Below are positions 42,773 through 51,967 of a stretch of 64,000 nt of DNA, piece by piece. This DNA comes from Methyloligella solikamskensis (GTDB lineage: Bacteria; Pseudomonadota; Alphaproteobacteria; Rhizobiales; Methyloligellaceae), in NCBI RefSeq assembly GCF_042676065.1, contig NZ_JBHTJO010000001.1, positions 1,550,001 to 1,614,000 of the forward strand, in the 5' to 3' direction. The position numbers and the translations under genes are program-made. The notes beneath the pieces were generated by a model. It was not told the DNA's origin and ran no database searches. It worked only from the letters and a program-made list of their open reading frames with translations. Numbering within the stretch: the stretch's first letter is position 1; each line of letters begins with the position of its first letter.

Positions 42773-42837
42773 GCAAGTTGCGTCTTAGAAGTCGCGTCTT
42801 AAGCGTCCGGTCCGATCAGAGCCGGGCAGGGGCCTTG

Positions 42838-43176
42838 TTATTCGGCAGCCACGGTTTTTGGGCCGGCCTTGACCTCCTGGAGGCTGGTGAAGCCTTCGAA
42901 CTCGGGATGGCCCTGATAGAGCGGCTTGTTGTTGCCGGCGCCCGCATGGGCCTTGCGGAAGGCCTCGGACTTGGTCCAGGCATCGAACGCCTCGTAGGAC
43001 TCCCAGACCGTGTGGGAGGCGTAGAGGGTGTAGTCCTCGTGCTCCGGGCCTTTGAGCAGATGGAACTCGACGAAGCCCGGAAGCTCCTCGAGATGGGTCT
43101 CGCGGCTCAGCCACACATTCTCGAAATCCTTCTCCGAGCCCTTGTTCACCTTAAAGCGGTTCATGGCGATAAACAT
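42838..43176 (-). CDS. Haem-degrading monooxygenase (IsdG/HmuQ-like, ABM fold)
   Basis: A 112-aa ferredoxin-like antibiotic-biosynthesis-monooxygenase fold protein. Asn near 6 (MFIAMNRFKV), a Trp near 22 (VWLSRETHLEEL) and a central LLKGPEHEDYTLYASHTVWES match IsdG-type haem oxygenases used by rhizobia and Brucella. It would open haem delivered by the adjacent receptor and ABC transporter to free the iron. GAGGAGG precedes the ATG. It lies 160 bases downstream of the TonB receptor gene on the same strand. Confidence 0.85.
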   Translation of the reverse strand: MFIAMNRFKVNKGSEKDFENVWLSRETHLEELPGFVEFHLLKGPEHEDYTLYASHTVWESYEAFDAWTKSEAFRKAHAGAGNNKPLYQGHPEFEGFTSLQEVKAGPKTVAAE

Positions 43177-43336
43177 GGATTGCTATCCTCCTCAACGTCT
43201 CGCGGCCGGCAGCGGCCTTTCCTCTTCTCCAATATAGCGAACGCACCGGCAGGGGCGAATCCCACCGGTGCGTCCACTCAGCTCACATGAGTCCCGGCCG
43301 GCACTGCCACCGGACCGGTCCCATATTTCGTCCTTC

Positions 43337-45682
43337 CTAGAACTGCGCGCGGGCAGAGAGGTAGAACGTCCGGCCACGACCGAGGTCGATGTCCGTGTCG
43401 TCGAGTCCGGTCGCGATCGTGCTAAGCGCCGGCGTGTACGCCCGGTCGAATAGGTTCTCCACGGTGAGGCCGAGGTTCAACCACTCCCGCACCTGATAGT
43501 TGGTGAAGAAGTCGGCCAGCTCATAGCCCGCGAGATCCTGGCCGTCGCCGAGGTCGGTGGAGGAGACGAAGGTCCCCCGCATGCCGATCGTCCAGCGCTG
43601 ATCCATCAGGCGGATACCGCCGGTGACGGTCGCGTAATGCTCCGGCAGGTAGCTCTCCGCACCCAAACCGCTTCCCTGGTGGGGGAGATCGGTGTGGGTA
43701 TAGGTGTACGAGAAGCCACCGAATGCGGTCCCGGTATCGTAGAGGCCTTCCATTTCGACGCCATCGACATCGGAAACGCCGAAGTTGTTACAGAAATATG
43801 CGGTCTGGATGATGTCGATGCTGGGCGGTCCGAAGAAGCCGTTCGGGAAGCTCACATTCACATCCGACGGGCCCGCACACTCGGTGATGTAGTTCTCGAC
43901 CTGCTGAGTGTAGTAGTCGGCCTTCAAGAGCAGCTTGTCCCCGGAACGGAAGACGCTTTCCTTCGCAACGTTGAAGCCGAACTCCCAGCCCTTCTGATAT
44001 TCGGGCTCAAGGAACGGGTTCGGGAGGAAGGTCAAGTTGAGGGTCGGGCCACCGATTGGGATCGGATGCAGGCCGGTCATCAAGGTCTCCTGAACCGTCG
44101 GTGCGCGCATCGATTCGGAATAGGTCACGTAAGGCTGGAGCCATGGAGTGACCTGAGCCGCCAAGGTGACCTTGGGATCCCAGCTCGAATACTCGTTGTC
44201 GATGTCGTAGTCGCCCGCCGGCAGACCATACGGGTTGGTCGCCGCCAGGAAGGTGTTCCCGTTGAGGCTATACTCATTGTAGCGGAGGCCAGCGGTCAGA
44301 TCCCAGATCCCGTAGGAGAAGGTGGTCTGATTGTAGGCACCAAGGAGATCGGACTCGCCCGCGGGGTTCACGCCGCCATTCTCGGTGCTGACGTCATCGC
44401 GGAAATATTCGACACCGAACTCGCTCGCCACCGCGATCTCACCGAGTTTGAAACGAGAGATATTCGAGGTGTTGAAGCCCCATCCCTTGTCCTGGATTAC
44501 GCGATCCGTGCCGTCAGCAACGATGGGGGCGACCCCTGTGAAATAGTCGCCATAGTCCATCTCGACGTCGGTGTAGGAAAGCTGCGCCCGGAAATCGATC
44601 AGGTCGTTGGCTGCCGGCGCATAGGAGTAGTTGGCCGTATAGATGTTCGACTGCAGCTTCTGATCGTAGGAGTTGGCGACGAACTCGTTGTTGTAGAGAA
44701 CGGTCCCGAACGAAAGACGCTGCTCTGGGGTAATGTCGATATGCACCTTGCCCAGGCCGGAGATCAGGTCTTCGCCGGTATAGGGGATCGTGACCCCGTT
44801 GCCGTTCTTGTAGTCCTTCTCGTCGTGCTTGCTGATCGCACCGGCGACGCTGATCTTGCCGGCCTTGGCTGCGGCGGCGCCCATCTCGGCCCAGCCGACA
44901 CCGTTGCTGCCCCAGTTGAGCGAGGTCAGGGCACCGGAATTCTGCCCGTCCCTGATGATGTCCTGCACATCCAGGGTGCGGAAGTTCGCGGTACCCGCCA
45001 GGGCACCGCCACCGGTGGTGGTGACCGCACCGCGTTGGATATCGATTCCGGCGATGAGCAGGGGATCGACATAGGTGAAGCCGCCGGCCTCGTGGCCGGT
45101 AAAGCGGAAGTTCTGCCGGACACCGTCGATCATGGTGTTCACGCGGCCCTGGCCTTCGAATCCGCGAATATTCACCGCGATGCCTGGATTGCTGGTGCTC
45201 TCCCGCGTGAAAGTGCCGGGCATGGAACGGATGACGTTGTCCAGACGATCCGTGCCAAAGGTTTCGATTTCACCGCGTCCGGCCGTGCTCACGCTGGCGG
45301 GCGTGTAGTACGGCAGTTCGGCTTCGCTGATTACCTCGGTCTCGATCGTATCGGAGGTGTCGGCGGCCACCGGCTCGACCGGCTGAGGCGTGATGGCAGG
45401 TCGCGGTGTCGCGCGGCGCGTCACGGTGCGGGCCGGTTGACCGGCTTCGACGGTGATTTCCGGCAGGGTCGCTTCCTGACCGAAGGCCTGGCTGGACAGT
45501 CCCAGGGCCAGGGCGGATGCGGTCGCGATAAGAACGAGAGGCCCCCAGGGCACGCGGGACGTACCGCACGCTTCTGCGGGCCTGCGTGGATCTCTCAAGA
45601 AGTTCTGTGGTGCCTCGCCGTCCGGCTGGACGGACGAGGAGATGGCCGCGCCCAGGCGCGATCCATGGTGTGGTGACATCAT
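43337..45682 (-). CDS. hmuR: TonB-dependent haem/haemoglobin receptor
   Basis: Outer-membrane gated porin of about 781 aa. An unusually long N-terminus (about 1-68) includes a hydrophobic signal segment (WGPLVLIATASALALGLSSQAFG). The plug (about 120-240, GRGEIETFGTDRLDNVIRSMPG, and GFEGQGRVNTMIDGVRQNF) is followed by a 22-strand-type barrel. The C-terminal part is VENLFDRAYTPAL, and the chain ends in SARAQF. Divergent hmuP-hmuTUV and a downstream haem monooxygenase support haem as ligand. The symbol follows function; it could also be called bhuA. Adjoining ATG codons at 45682 and 45679 follow GGGGG. Confidence 0.92.
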   Translation of the reverse strand: MMSPHHGSRLGAAISSSVQPDGEAPQNFLRDPRRPAEACGTSRVPWGPLVLIATASALALGLSSQAFGQEATLPEITVEAGQPARTVTRRATPRPAITPQPVEPVAADTSDTIETEVISEAELPYYTPASVSTAGRGEIETFGTDRLDNVIRSMPGTFTRESTSNPGIAVNIRGFEGQGRVNTMIDGVRQNFRFTGHEAGGFTYVDPLLIAGIDIQRGAVTTTGGGALAGTANFRTLDVQDIIRDGQNSGALTSLNWGSNGVGWAEMGAAAAKAGKISVAGAISKHDEKDYKNGNGVTIPYTGEDLISGLGKVHIDITPEQRLSFGTVLYNNEFVANSYDQKLQSNIYTANYSYAPAANDLIDFRAQLSYTDVEMDYGDYFTGVAPIVADGTDRVIQDKGWGFNTSNISRFKLGEIAVASEFGVEYFRDDVSTENGGVNPAGESDLLGAYNQTTFSYGIWDLTAGLRYNEYSLNGNTFLAATNPYGLPAGDYDIDNEYSSWDPKVTLAAQVTPWLQPYVTYSESMRAPTVQETLMTGLHPIPIGGPTLNLTFLPNPFLEPEYQKGWEFGFNVAKESVFRSGDKLLLKADYYTQQVENYITECAGPSDVNVSFPNGFFGPPSIDIIQTAYFCNNFGVSDVDGVEMEGLYDTGTAFGGFSYTYTHTDLPHQGSGLGAESYLPEHYATVTGGIRLMDQRWTIGMRGTFVSSTDLGDGQDLAGYELADFFTNYQVREWLNLGLTVENLFDRAYTPALSTIATGLDDTDIDLGRGRTFYLSARAQF

Positions 45683-45842
45683 GCCAACCCCCGTTGATCC
45701 CCAAATATTTTTGTTTTCGGGCTGGCTGGCTGTCCGCGACTCTACGCGCTAGCGGGCTCGCCTCACTCGTCCGGCACGTCTTTGCAAAAACGTCAGCCGG
45801 AACAGCCTGATCTCAGGTCAGGCTTGCGCAAGCTATAAATCA

Positions 45843-45857
45843 TGACTATCAAAGTCA
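45843..45857. promoter_or_regulatory. Iron-responsive operator (TGA-N9-TCA) between haem receptor and hmuP
   Basis: TGACTATCAAAGTCA fits the iron-rhodo-box pattern bound by RirA and is itself an inverted repeat (TGACT-N5-AGTCA). It overlaps TTGACT on the minus strand (45858-45853), a possible -35 box for the receptor, with TATAGC 15 bases on. The 311-base gap 45683-45993 also holds GCTTGCGCAAGC (45822-45833) and TCGGCTTAGCCGA (45899-45911). Confidence 0.6.
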
Positions 45858-45993
45858 ACAAAATGCATCGCGCTAAATCCTCGTATTGGCGAGGGAAATC
45901 GGCTTAGCCGAATGGCGTATCTTTTTTGCCACAGGCCGTCTCGAGAGGGTGGATTTTTGCCTCTCTGGCGGCAGTTACACAAAGGTGGGGTTC

Positions 45994-46197
45994 ATGGAGT
46001 GCGCGCAATCCAGGAATGACGGGGCGTCATCTGAAGGAGAGGTGACCGCTCAAGAGGTGGTGCAGGGAAGCGCCGCGCCGGTCCGCTGGCCGATCGCCGA
46101 GATCTTGAAGGGCGGCCGGGTCGCCATCATCGAACATGCCGGTGAGGAATACCGACTCAGGCTCACCGCGAACGACAAGCTCATCCTTACGAAATAG
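45994..46197 (+). CDS. hmuP: HemP/HmuP family haem uptake protein
   Basis: A 67-aa small protein with the conserved core EILKGGRVAIIEHAGEEYRLRLTANDKLILTK at its C-terminus. In Bradyrhizobium, HmuP binds DNA and is needed to activate haem-uptake genes, so it may be a regulator here. The ATG at 45994 with AGGTGGGG upstream is chosen over an open frame that continues upstream to 45886. It is 12 bases before hmuT and divergent from the receptor. Confidence 0.9.
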   Translation: MECAQSRNDGASSEGEVTAQEVVQGSAAPVRWPIAEILKGGRVAIIEHAGEEYRLRLTANDKLILTK

Positions 46198-46209
46198 AGG
46201 CTATCGATC

Positions 46210-47205
46210 ATGACAGCAGCATCCTTGCGCGTGTCCGCCCGGGCCGCGCTGCTTCTCCTTACCCTCGCGGTCGGCGCCTGGTGGGTGCAGCCCGCACCGT
46301 CCCTGGCGGTGACCGTCACCGATGCGGCGGGAGATACGGTCGAGGTGGAGGATCTTTCCCGAATCATCTCCATCGGGGGTGACGTCACCGAGATCCTCTA
46401 TGCGCTCGACAAGCAGGATCAGATCATCGCCGTCGACACCACGAGCCAGTATCCGGCGAAGGTGCTCGATGAGAAGGACGATGTCGGCTACATGCGCGCG
46501 CTCTCCGCAGAAGGCGTGCTGTCGATGAATCCCAGCGTGATCATCGCATCCGCCGGCTCCGGTCCGCCGGAGGTCGTGAAGCTCCTGAAGTCGTCTTCCG
46601 TGCCTTACGTGGAGGTGCCGGACGAGACCTCGCCGGAAGCGGTCGCCGACAAGGTCCGCTTCGTGGCCGAGGTCGTGGGCGAGCAGGAAGCCGGCGAGAA
46701 GATCGCCAAGAGCGTCGAGGATGATTTCGCGCTTCTCGCCGAGCTGCGGGAGAAGATCGAAACGCCCCAGCGCGCGCTGTTCATTCTCTCGGTGGGCGAC
46801 GGCAAGGCGAGCGTCGCGGGCACGGGCACCGGCGCCGATGCCATCATCAAGCTTGCGGGCGCTGAGAACGCGGCCGAGATGCTTACGGGCTACAAGCCGG
46901 TGGTGAATGAGTCGGCGATTGAGCTTGCCCCCGATGCCATCATCACCATGCAGCATGGCGGACCCAGCTCGAACAGCCTGGAAAAGATCAAGGCCGTCAA
47001 GGGGATGGAGATGACGCCTGCGGTGAAGAACAACCGCGTCATCAGCATGGACGGGCTCTATCTTCTGGGGTTCGGACCGCGCGCCTCCAAGGCTGCCCGC
47101 GATCTCATGGCGAAGCTCTATCCGGAGCTGGATATCCCGCCGTCGGAAGGCCATGAGACCGCTCACCACAAGGCCGAAGCACAAGACGCAGACGCCGCGC
47201 AATGA
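46210..47205 (+). CDS. hmuT: Haem ABC transporter substrate-binding protein
   Basis: Periplasmic haem-binding protein of 331 aa, TroA/FepB-type fold. A signal peptide spans about 1-37 (ending SLA). The two lobes carry RIISIGGDVTEILYALDKQDQIIAVDTTSQYP and PSVIIASAGSGPPEVV. The C-terminus is His-rich (EGHETAHHKAEAQD). It overlaps hmuU by four bases (ATGA), which indicates translational coupling. It would pass haem from the TonB receptor to HmuUV. Confidence 0.94.
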   Translation: MTAASLRVSARAALLLLTLAVGAWWVQPAPSLAVTVTDAAGDTVEVEDLSRIISIGGDVTEILYALDKQDQIIAVDTTSQYPAKVLDEKDDVGYMRALSAEGVLSMNPSVIIASAGSGPPEVVKLLKSSSVPYVEVPDETSPEAVADKVRFVAEVVGEQEAGEKIAKSVEDDFALLAELREKIETPQRALFILSVGDGKASVAGTGTGADAIIKLAGAENAAEMLTGYKPVVNESAIELAPDAIITMQHGGPSSNSLEKIKAVKGMEMTPAVKNNRVISMDGLYLLGFGPRASKAARDLMAKLYPELDIPPSEGHETAHHKAEAQDADAAQ

Positions 47206-48293
47206 GCGTCGAAAGCGCTGATAGGCCCCGGGCGCTCCCCATGACGGGGCGGGCCCGGCTGGTGCCTCGATTCCTGGCCGCATCCGCCGTGATCCTGCTG
47301 GTGACGGCGCTTCTGTCCCTATCCCTGGGGCCGACGGGAATTACGCTCACCTCCCTGCCGCGGGCGCTCGATGCCGCGTGGTTCGGGGCGGGCGATGCGG
47401 CGACGGCGCGGGAGCGGCTGGTGCTGCTCGATATCCGCCTGCCACGCACCTTGCTCGGCATGTTCGTGGGCGCTGGGCTCGCCGTGGCCGGGGCCATGAT
47501 GCAGGGGCTATTCCGTAATCCCTTGGCCGATCCCGGTTTGATCGGTGTCTCGGCCGGTGCGGCGCTCGCCGCGGTCGCCACCATCGTGCTCGGCAATACG
47601 GTGCTCGGGCCCTTCATCGAGCCCTTCGGCATCTATGCGCTGCCGTGCGCGGCGTTCATCGGCGGGGCGGTCTCGACCACCATCCTTGTCGCCATCGCCG
47701 GCCGGCACGGGCAGCTCGCCATCGGCACACTGCTGCTGGCGGGCATTGCGCTCGGTGCGCTCGCCGGTGCGCTGACCGGTTTGCTGGCCTATGGCAGCGA
47801 CGACCGGGAGCTGCGCGATCTCACCCTCTGGTCCATGGGCAGCCTGGGCGGGGCGAGCTGGCCCAAGGTCTTCGCGGTGATCCCCTTCGTTCTGCTGGTG
47901 CTGCTGGTCGCGCCGCGGCTGATCCGGGCGCTGAACGGCTTCCTGCTGGGGGAGGCCCAGGCCTTCCATCTCGGCGTCAACGTGGAGAAGACCAAGCGGC
48001 TCGCGATCCTGGCGACGGCGGCCTCCGTCGGTGCTGCGGTGGCAGTCGCCGGCGTGATCGGCTTCGTGGGCATCGTGGTGCCCCATGTGGTGCGCATCAT
48101 TGCAGGCCCCGATCACCGCGTGGTGCTGCCGGGCAGCGCGTTGCTCGGAGCGACGTTGGTCCTCATGGCAGACATCTTCGCGCGCATCGTAGTCCGCCCG
48201 GCGGAGCTTCCCATCGGCATCGTCATGGCTGCGATCGGCGCGCCGGTCTTCCTGCATCTCGTTCTGAAGCGCGGCGTGGGAGGGTTCGGCTAG
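47202..48293 (+). CDS. hmuU: Haem ABC transporter permease
   Basis: Inner-membrane FecCD-family permease of 363 aa with about ten helices. Family motifs include RLPRTLLGMFVGAGLAVAGAMMQGLFRNPLADPGLIGVSAGAALA and GFVGIVVPHVVRIIAGPDHRVVLPGSALLGA, which contact the ATPase. The N-terminal 25 residues before the first helix are extended. Its stop is three bases before hmuV. Confidence 0.95.
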   Translation: MSVESADRPRALPMTGRARLVPRFLAASAVILLVTALLSLSLGPTGITLTSLPRALDAAWFGAGDAATARERLVLLDIRLPRTLLGMFVGAGLAVAGAMMQGLFRNPLADPGLIGVSAGAALAAVATIVLGNTVLGPFIEPFGIYALPCAAFIGGAVSTTILVAIAGRHGQLAIGTLLLAGIALGALAGALTGLLAYGSDDRELRDLTLWSMGSLGGASWPKVFAVIPFVLLVLLVAPRLIRALNGFLLGEAQAFHLGVNVEKTKRLAILATAASVGAAVAVAGVIGFVGIVVPHVVRIIAGPDHRVVLPGSALLGATLVLMADIFARIVVRPAELPIGIVMAAIGAPVFLHLVLKRGVGGFG

Positions 48294-48296
48294 GCC

Positions 48297-49091
48297 ATGC
48301 TGGAAGCTCAAGACGTTACTTTCGCGGTTGGGGCCAAGCGGCTGGTGGACGAGGCGGATCTCGTCGTTCCGCCGGGCAAGGTGGTCTCCATCGTGGGCCC
48401 CAACGGCGCCGGCAAATCCACGTTGCTGAAGCTGCTCTGCGGGGAGATCCATCCGACGGAGGGGACGATCCTGCTGGAGGGGCGGGATCTGGAGGAGGTC
48501 CCGGCAGGCGAGCTTGCCCGGCGCCGGGCGGTGGTCTCTCAGTCCACCGTCCTCTCCTTCCCCTTCACGGTGCTCGAGGTCGCGCTGCTGGGCGCGAGCG
48601 TTCCCGGGTTCGGCATGCGCGATGAGCAGATGGTGGCCCTGGCCATGGACTCCATCGAGGCGGTCGGTCTGAAAGGGTTCGAAGAGCGGCTCTATACGGA
48701 GCTTTCCGGCGGCGAGCGCCAGCGGGTGCATATCGCGCGCGCTCTCTGCCAGCTTGAGGCGCCCGAACGGCCCCCCGGCGAGACGGCCGCGTTCCTCCTC
48801 GACGAGCCCACCGCGAGCCTCGACTTTTCCCATCAGAGCATCGTGCTGGGGGAGGCGCGCCGTCAGGCGAGGCTCGGCCGGGCAGTGCTGGTGATCCTGC
48901 ACGACCTCAATCTCGCCGCGGCCTATGCGGACGAGATCGTCCTGATGCATCGCGGGCGGGTGATGGCGCGCGGACCGGCCGAAGAGGTGCTGCTCGATGA
49001 TCTCCTGACGGATGTCTATGGCTGCCCCGTGCGCACCAACACGGTGCCGGCGGACGGGGTGCCTTTCGTGCTGCCTTACGTGGGCGCATAG
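48297..49091 (+). CDS. hmuV: Haem ABC transporter ATP-binding protein
   Basis: A 264-aa ABC ATPase that powers haem import through HmuU. Walker A is GPNGAGKST, the signature is LSGGERQRV, Walker B is AAFLLDEPTASLD and the switch His is in ILHDLNLA. It is the last gene of hmuP-hmuT-hmuU-hmuV. No hairpin is clear after it. Confidence 0.96.
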   Translation: MLEAQDVTFAVGAKRLVDEADLVVPPGKVVSIVGPNGAGKSTLLKLLCGEIHPTEGTILLEGRDLEEVPAGELARRRAVVSQSTVLSFPFTVLEVALLGASVPGFGMRDEQMVALAMDSIEAVGLKGFEERLYTELSGGERQRVHIARALCQLEAPERPPGETAAFLLDEPTASLDFSHQSIVLGEARRQARLGRAVLVILHDLNLAAAYADEIVLMHRGRVMARGPAEEVLLDDLLTDVYGCPVRTNTVPADGVPFVLPYVGA

Positions 49092-49234
49092 GCGAAGCCG
49101 AAGCCCATCCGGTACCCAAGACCGGGCCGTCCAGCCTTCCGTCGTGGCGCAAGACGTGGAACTTCAACCTGCGTGTAAAGCTTTCACTCGCAATTGCACG
49201 GTCAAGATGCCGTGACTTTTGGGAGGAAGTGAGA

Positions 49235-49798
49235 ATGCGAAACACGATTATTGGACTTGCGAGCCTGGCCATCGCCGGGGTCGCGTTGTCGGGCTGTAGC
49301 GATCAGGCCGCGCCTGAATTCGCTGAGAGCGCTGCCATGTCGGACCTCTACGAGATCGAGTCCGGACGTATCGCGGTGGAGAGGGGGCAATCGGAAGCCA
49401 TCCGGTCCTTCGGTCAGAAGATGATCGATGCCCACAGCGAAACCTCGGGCAAACTCAAGCAGATCGTCGAATCGGAAGATATCGAAGTTGATCTTCCAAA
49501 CAATCTCGACGCGTCCCATCGGGACATGATCGAGGAGCTGGAAGAGGCTGAGGCGGCTGAGTTCGACGAGGAATATGCCGAGCAGCAGGTCGACGCCCAT
49601 CAGGCGGCGGCCGACATCTTCGAGGATTACTCCGAGGATGGCGAAGACGGTGCGCTGAAGGACTTCGCCGGCGAGACCCTGCCGCATATCGAGGAGCATC
49701 TCGAAGAGGCCAAGCAGCTTCAGGATCGCGCTGACGAGATGGAGGAGAGCAAGGAAGGGGGCGATCAGGCGCCGCCGGCCGGCGACTCCATGCAGTAG
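49235..49798 (+). CDS. DUF4142 lipoprotein
   Basis: A 187-aa predicted lipoprotein (LSGC lipobox near residue 21) of the DUF4142 ferritin-like helical family; the function of the family is not established. The chain has four long helices rich in Glu and Asp (EEAEAAEFDEEYAEQQVDAHQ) with His and Glu residues at spacings that could hold a metal. GGGAGGA precedes the ATG. The start GTG two codons earlier is less likely. A terminator follows. Confidence 0.82.
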   Translation: MRNTIIGLASLAIAGVALSGCSDQAAPEFAESAAMSDLYEIESGRIAVERGQSEAIRSFGQKMIDAHSETSGKLKQIVESEDIEVDLPNNLDASHRDMIEELEEAEAAEFDEEYAEQQVDAHQAAADIFEDYSEDGEDGALKDFAGETLPHIEEHLEEAKQLQDRADEMEESKEGGDQAPPAGDSMQ

Positions 49799-49821
49799 AT
49801 CGAGGCAAAGAAGCTAGAGCG

Positions 49822-49852
49822 AAGGGGCTGCCGGGATGGCGGCCCTTTCTTT
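49822..49852 (+). terminator. Terminator after the DUF4142 gene
   Basis: AAGGGGCTGCC pairs with GGCGGCCCTTT around a GGGAT loop and continues TTTCTTTAT, 24 bases after the stop. Confidence 0.75.
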
Positions 49853-50021
49853 ATGTCCGGGTGGTATTGCGCTTCGGAAGTCCTTCTTTCGGAAGAGATT
49901 TTCGCCGGTTTTACCGGGCCAATAAGGTTACGGGGCGTTCACGCTAAAAGGTTCAATTTCTCGCCAAACGCCGTCTTCTTCTCTACCGTCTTGGTTCTTC
50001 TATAAGAAATGTGGGACCAGG

Positions 50022-51494
50022 ATGTTGGGCAGGGCGGAGTCTTCTCCCAAAGGGACGCGGGAGGCAGCCGGGCGCGAACCGCTCGCGCTCGATCTCGACC
50101 ATGCGCTTCTGAAGACCGATCTGCTGTTCGAGACGGCGGCCGCCTATCTCAGCGTCAATCCCTTGCGGGTCTTCCAGCTCATTCTCTGGCTGTTCCAGGG
50201 CAAGGCGGTCCTGAAGCGTCAGCTTGGCGAGAGGGTGCTGCTCGATGTCGACAGCCTGCCGGTGAACGAGGCGCTGGTCGCCTATGCGCGCCGGGCGAAG
50301 CGGGCCGGGCGGAAAGTCGGAATCGCCTCGGCCAGCGACGAGCTTTTGGCCCATCGATTGGCCAAGCGCTTCGACTTCATCGATTTCGTGGTGGCCAGCG
50401 ACGGCAACAGCAACCTCAAAGGCCGCGCCAAAGCGGAAATGCTGGCCGAACGCTTCCCCCATGGCTTTGCCTATGCCGGCGACAGCCGCTCCGATCTGGC
50501 GGTCTGGAAAGAGGCCGATGCGATCATCCTGGCCGGGGCCTCGCCGTCCACGACCCGCGCGGCGGAACGGCTGGATAAGCCCATCGAGGCGGTATTTCCT
50601 CGGGAGCGGCTAGGGCCGAAAGGCTGGCTCAAGGCCGTCCGGGCCCATCAATGGGCCAAGAACCTCTTGGTCTTCGTGCCTTTGGTACTGGCCGGCATGG
50701 CTGCCGATCCCATGGCAGTGGCTCGGGCGTTTGCGGCCTTCGTCGCGCTCTCCATGATGGCGTCCGGCACCTATCTCATGAACGATCTGTTCGATCTCGC
50801 CGACGACCGGCGGCATTGGAGCAAGAAGGAGCGGCCGCTCGCGGCGGGCTCCATGCGGGTGTCAGACGCCATGGTGATTTCGCCGGCGCTTGTGCTCGGC
50901 GCTTATGGGATCGGGCTTTATCTCGGCTGGGGCGTCACGGCGATCCTGTTTGCCTATATGGCCACGACGCTCGCCTATTCGGTCTATCTGAAGCGCCAGC
51001 CAATCGCCGACGTCTTCACCCTGGCGCTGCTTTTCACCCTGCGGTTGGGACTCGGCATCGTCGCTGTCAGCGCGGAGCCCTCCGCCTGGCTGCTGGTCTT
51101 CTCCATGTTCCTGTTCATCTCGCTCTCCTTCGCCAAGCGGCAGACCGAGCTGCAGCGCAGCGGCATCGTGGGCGAGGAGATGCTGAAGGGCAGGGGCTAT
51201 CGCGGCGGCGATGCGGGCTTCGTGCTCGCCATGGGGGTGGCGACCGGCATGACGGCGGTCACCATCATGGTGCTCTACATCATCAACGATGCGTTCAACG
51301 CCGAGTTCTACAGCCAGCCGCTCTTCCTTTGGGCGTTCCCGGCGGTGCTCTTCATGTGGATCTCGCGCATCTGGATGCTCTGCCATCGGGGCGAGCTGAA
51401 CGACGATCCGGTGGCCTTCGCGCTTCGGGACCGGATGAGCATCGCACTTGCCGGTTTGATGGGAGCGGCGTTCCTGGCAGGCTGGCTCTCGTGA
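50022..51494 (+). CDS. HAD-UbiA fusion: phosphatase domain plus UbiA-type prenyltransferase
   Basis: A 490-aa two-domain protein. Residues about 20-190 are HAD-like (LDLDHALLKTD as motif I, GIASASDE as motif II, GDSRSDL as the acidic motif). Residues about 205-490 are a UbiA-family membrane domain with eight or so helices. The metal site is in MNDLFDLADDRRHWSKKERPLAAG (NDxxD) and the second site is probably in YSVYLKRQPIADV. The combination recalls 5-phosphoribosyl-1-pyrophosphate:decaprenyl-phosphate phosphoribosyltransferase (Rv3806c type) with its phosphatase, but as one protein. Overlap with a GtrA gene by four bases supports a polyprenyl-phosphate-sugar role. Specificity is inferred. Confidence 0.88.
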   Translation: MLGRAESSPKGTREAAGREPLALDLDHALLKTDLLFETAAAYLSVNPLRVFQLILWLFQGKAVLKRQLGERVLLDVDSLPVNEALVAYARRAKRAGRKVGIASASDELLAHRLAKRFDFIDFVVASDGNSNLKGRAKAEMLAERFPHGFAYAGDSRSDLAVWKEADAIILAGASPSTTRAAERLDKPIEAVFPRERLGPKGWLKAVRAHQWAKNLLVFVPLVLAGMAADPMAVARAFAAFVALSMMASGTYLMNDLFDLADDRRHWSKKERPLAAGSMRVSDAMVISPALVLGAYGIGLYLGWGVTAILFAYMATTLAYSVYLKRQPIADVFTLALLFTLRLGLGIVAVSAEPSAWLLVFSMFLFISLSFAKRQTELQRSGIVGEEMLKGRGYRGGDAGFVLAMGVATGMTAVTIMVLYIINDAFNAEFYSQPLFLWAFPAVLFMWISRIWMLCHRGELNDDPVAFALRDRMSIALAGLMGAAFLAGWLS

Positions 51495-51949
51495 AACGCC
51501 TGATCCACGTCTCCAAGCGGCTCTCGCAACACCAGGGTGTGCGGTTTCTCGCCCTGGGCGGCTTTGCGGCCGCGGTGAACTGGCTGGTCCGGTTTCCGCT
51601 CTCTCTGATCATGCCCTTCGAGGCGGCGGTGCTGCTGGCCTACGCCATCGGCATGTCCGTCGGCTTCTCGCTCTATCCGCGCTTCGTCTTCCCGGGCTCC
51701 GACCGCCCGGTCTCCCAGCAGATCGTCATCTTCGTCGTGGTGAATTTGGTTGGCGCGGCGGTGGTCGTGGCGGTCTCCTACGTTCTGCTCCTGGCCCAGT
51801 CGGGATTCTCTTATCCGTTGATCGTGAAGCAGGGCCTGGCCCACGGGATCGCTATCGGGGTCGGAGCGCTGGCCAATTTCTTCGGCCACAAGAAGATCAC
51901 CTTCCGGGTGCCGCCGCCCCAGAACGGGCCCGCGGGCTCCCAGGTCTGA
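51491..51949 (+). CDS. GtrA-family membrane protein
   Basis: A 152-aa four-helix inner-membrane protein. GtrA proteins are thought to flip polyprenyl-phosphate-linked sugars across the membrane. The family core is visible in RFLALGGFAAAVNWLVRFPL and the C-terminal ALANFFGHKKITFR. Translation starts at a GTG that overlaps the UbiA stop (GTGA), so the two are coupled. The glycosyltransferase gene that follows converges from the other strand, with 18 bases between stops. Confidence 0.9.
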   Translation: MKRLIHVSKRLSQHQGVRFLALGGFAAAVNWLVRFPLSLIMPFEAAVLLAYAIGMSVGFSLYPRFVFPGSDRPVSQQIVIFVVVNLVGAAVVVAVSYVLLLAQSGFSYPLIVKQGLAHGIAIGVGALANFFGHKKITFRVPPPQNGPAGSQV

Positions 51950-51967
51950 ACTTCCAAGTCTTACAAG

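Noticed and set aside
43637..45676. A 679-codon open frame on the plus strand opposite the TonB receptor gene
   Set aside because: It is the mirror frame of a well-supported gene in GC-rich DNA; it has no ribosome site or recognisable domains. The same applies to the long frame at 30214-32196 opposite mgsC.
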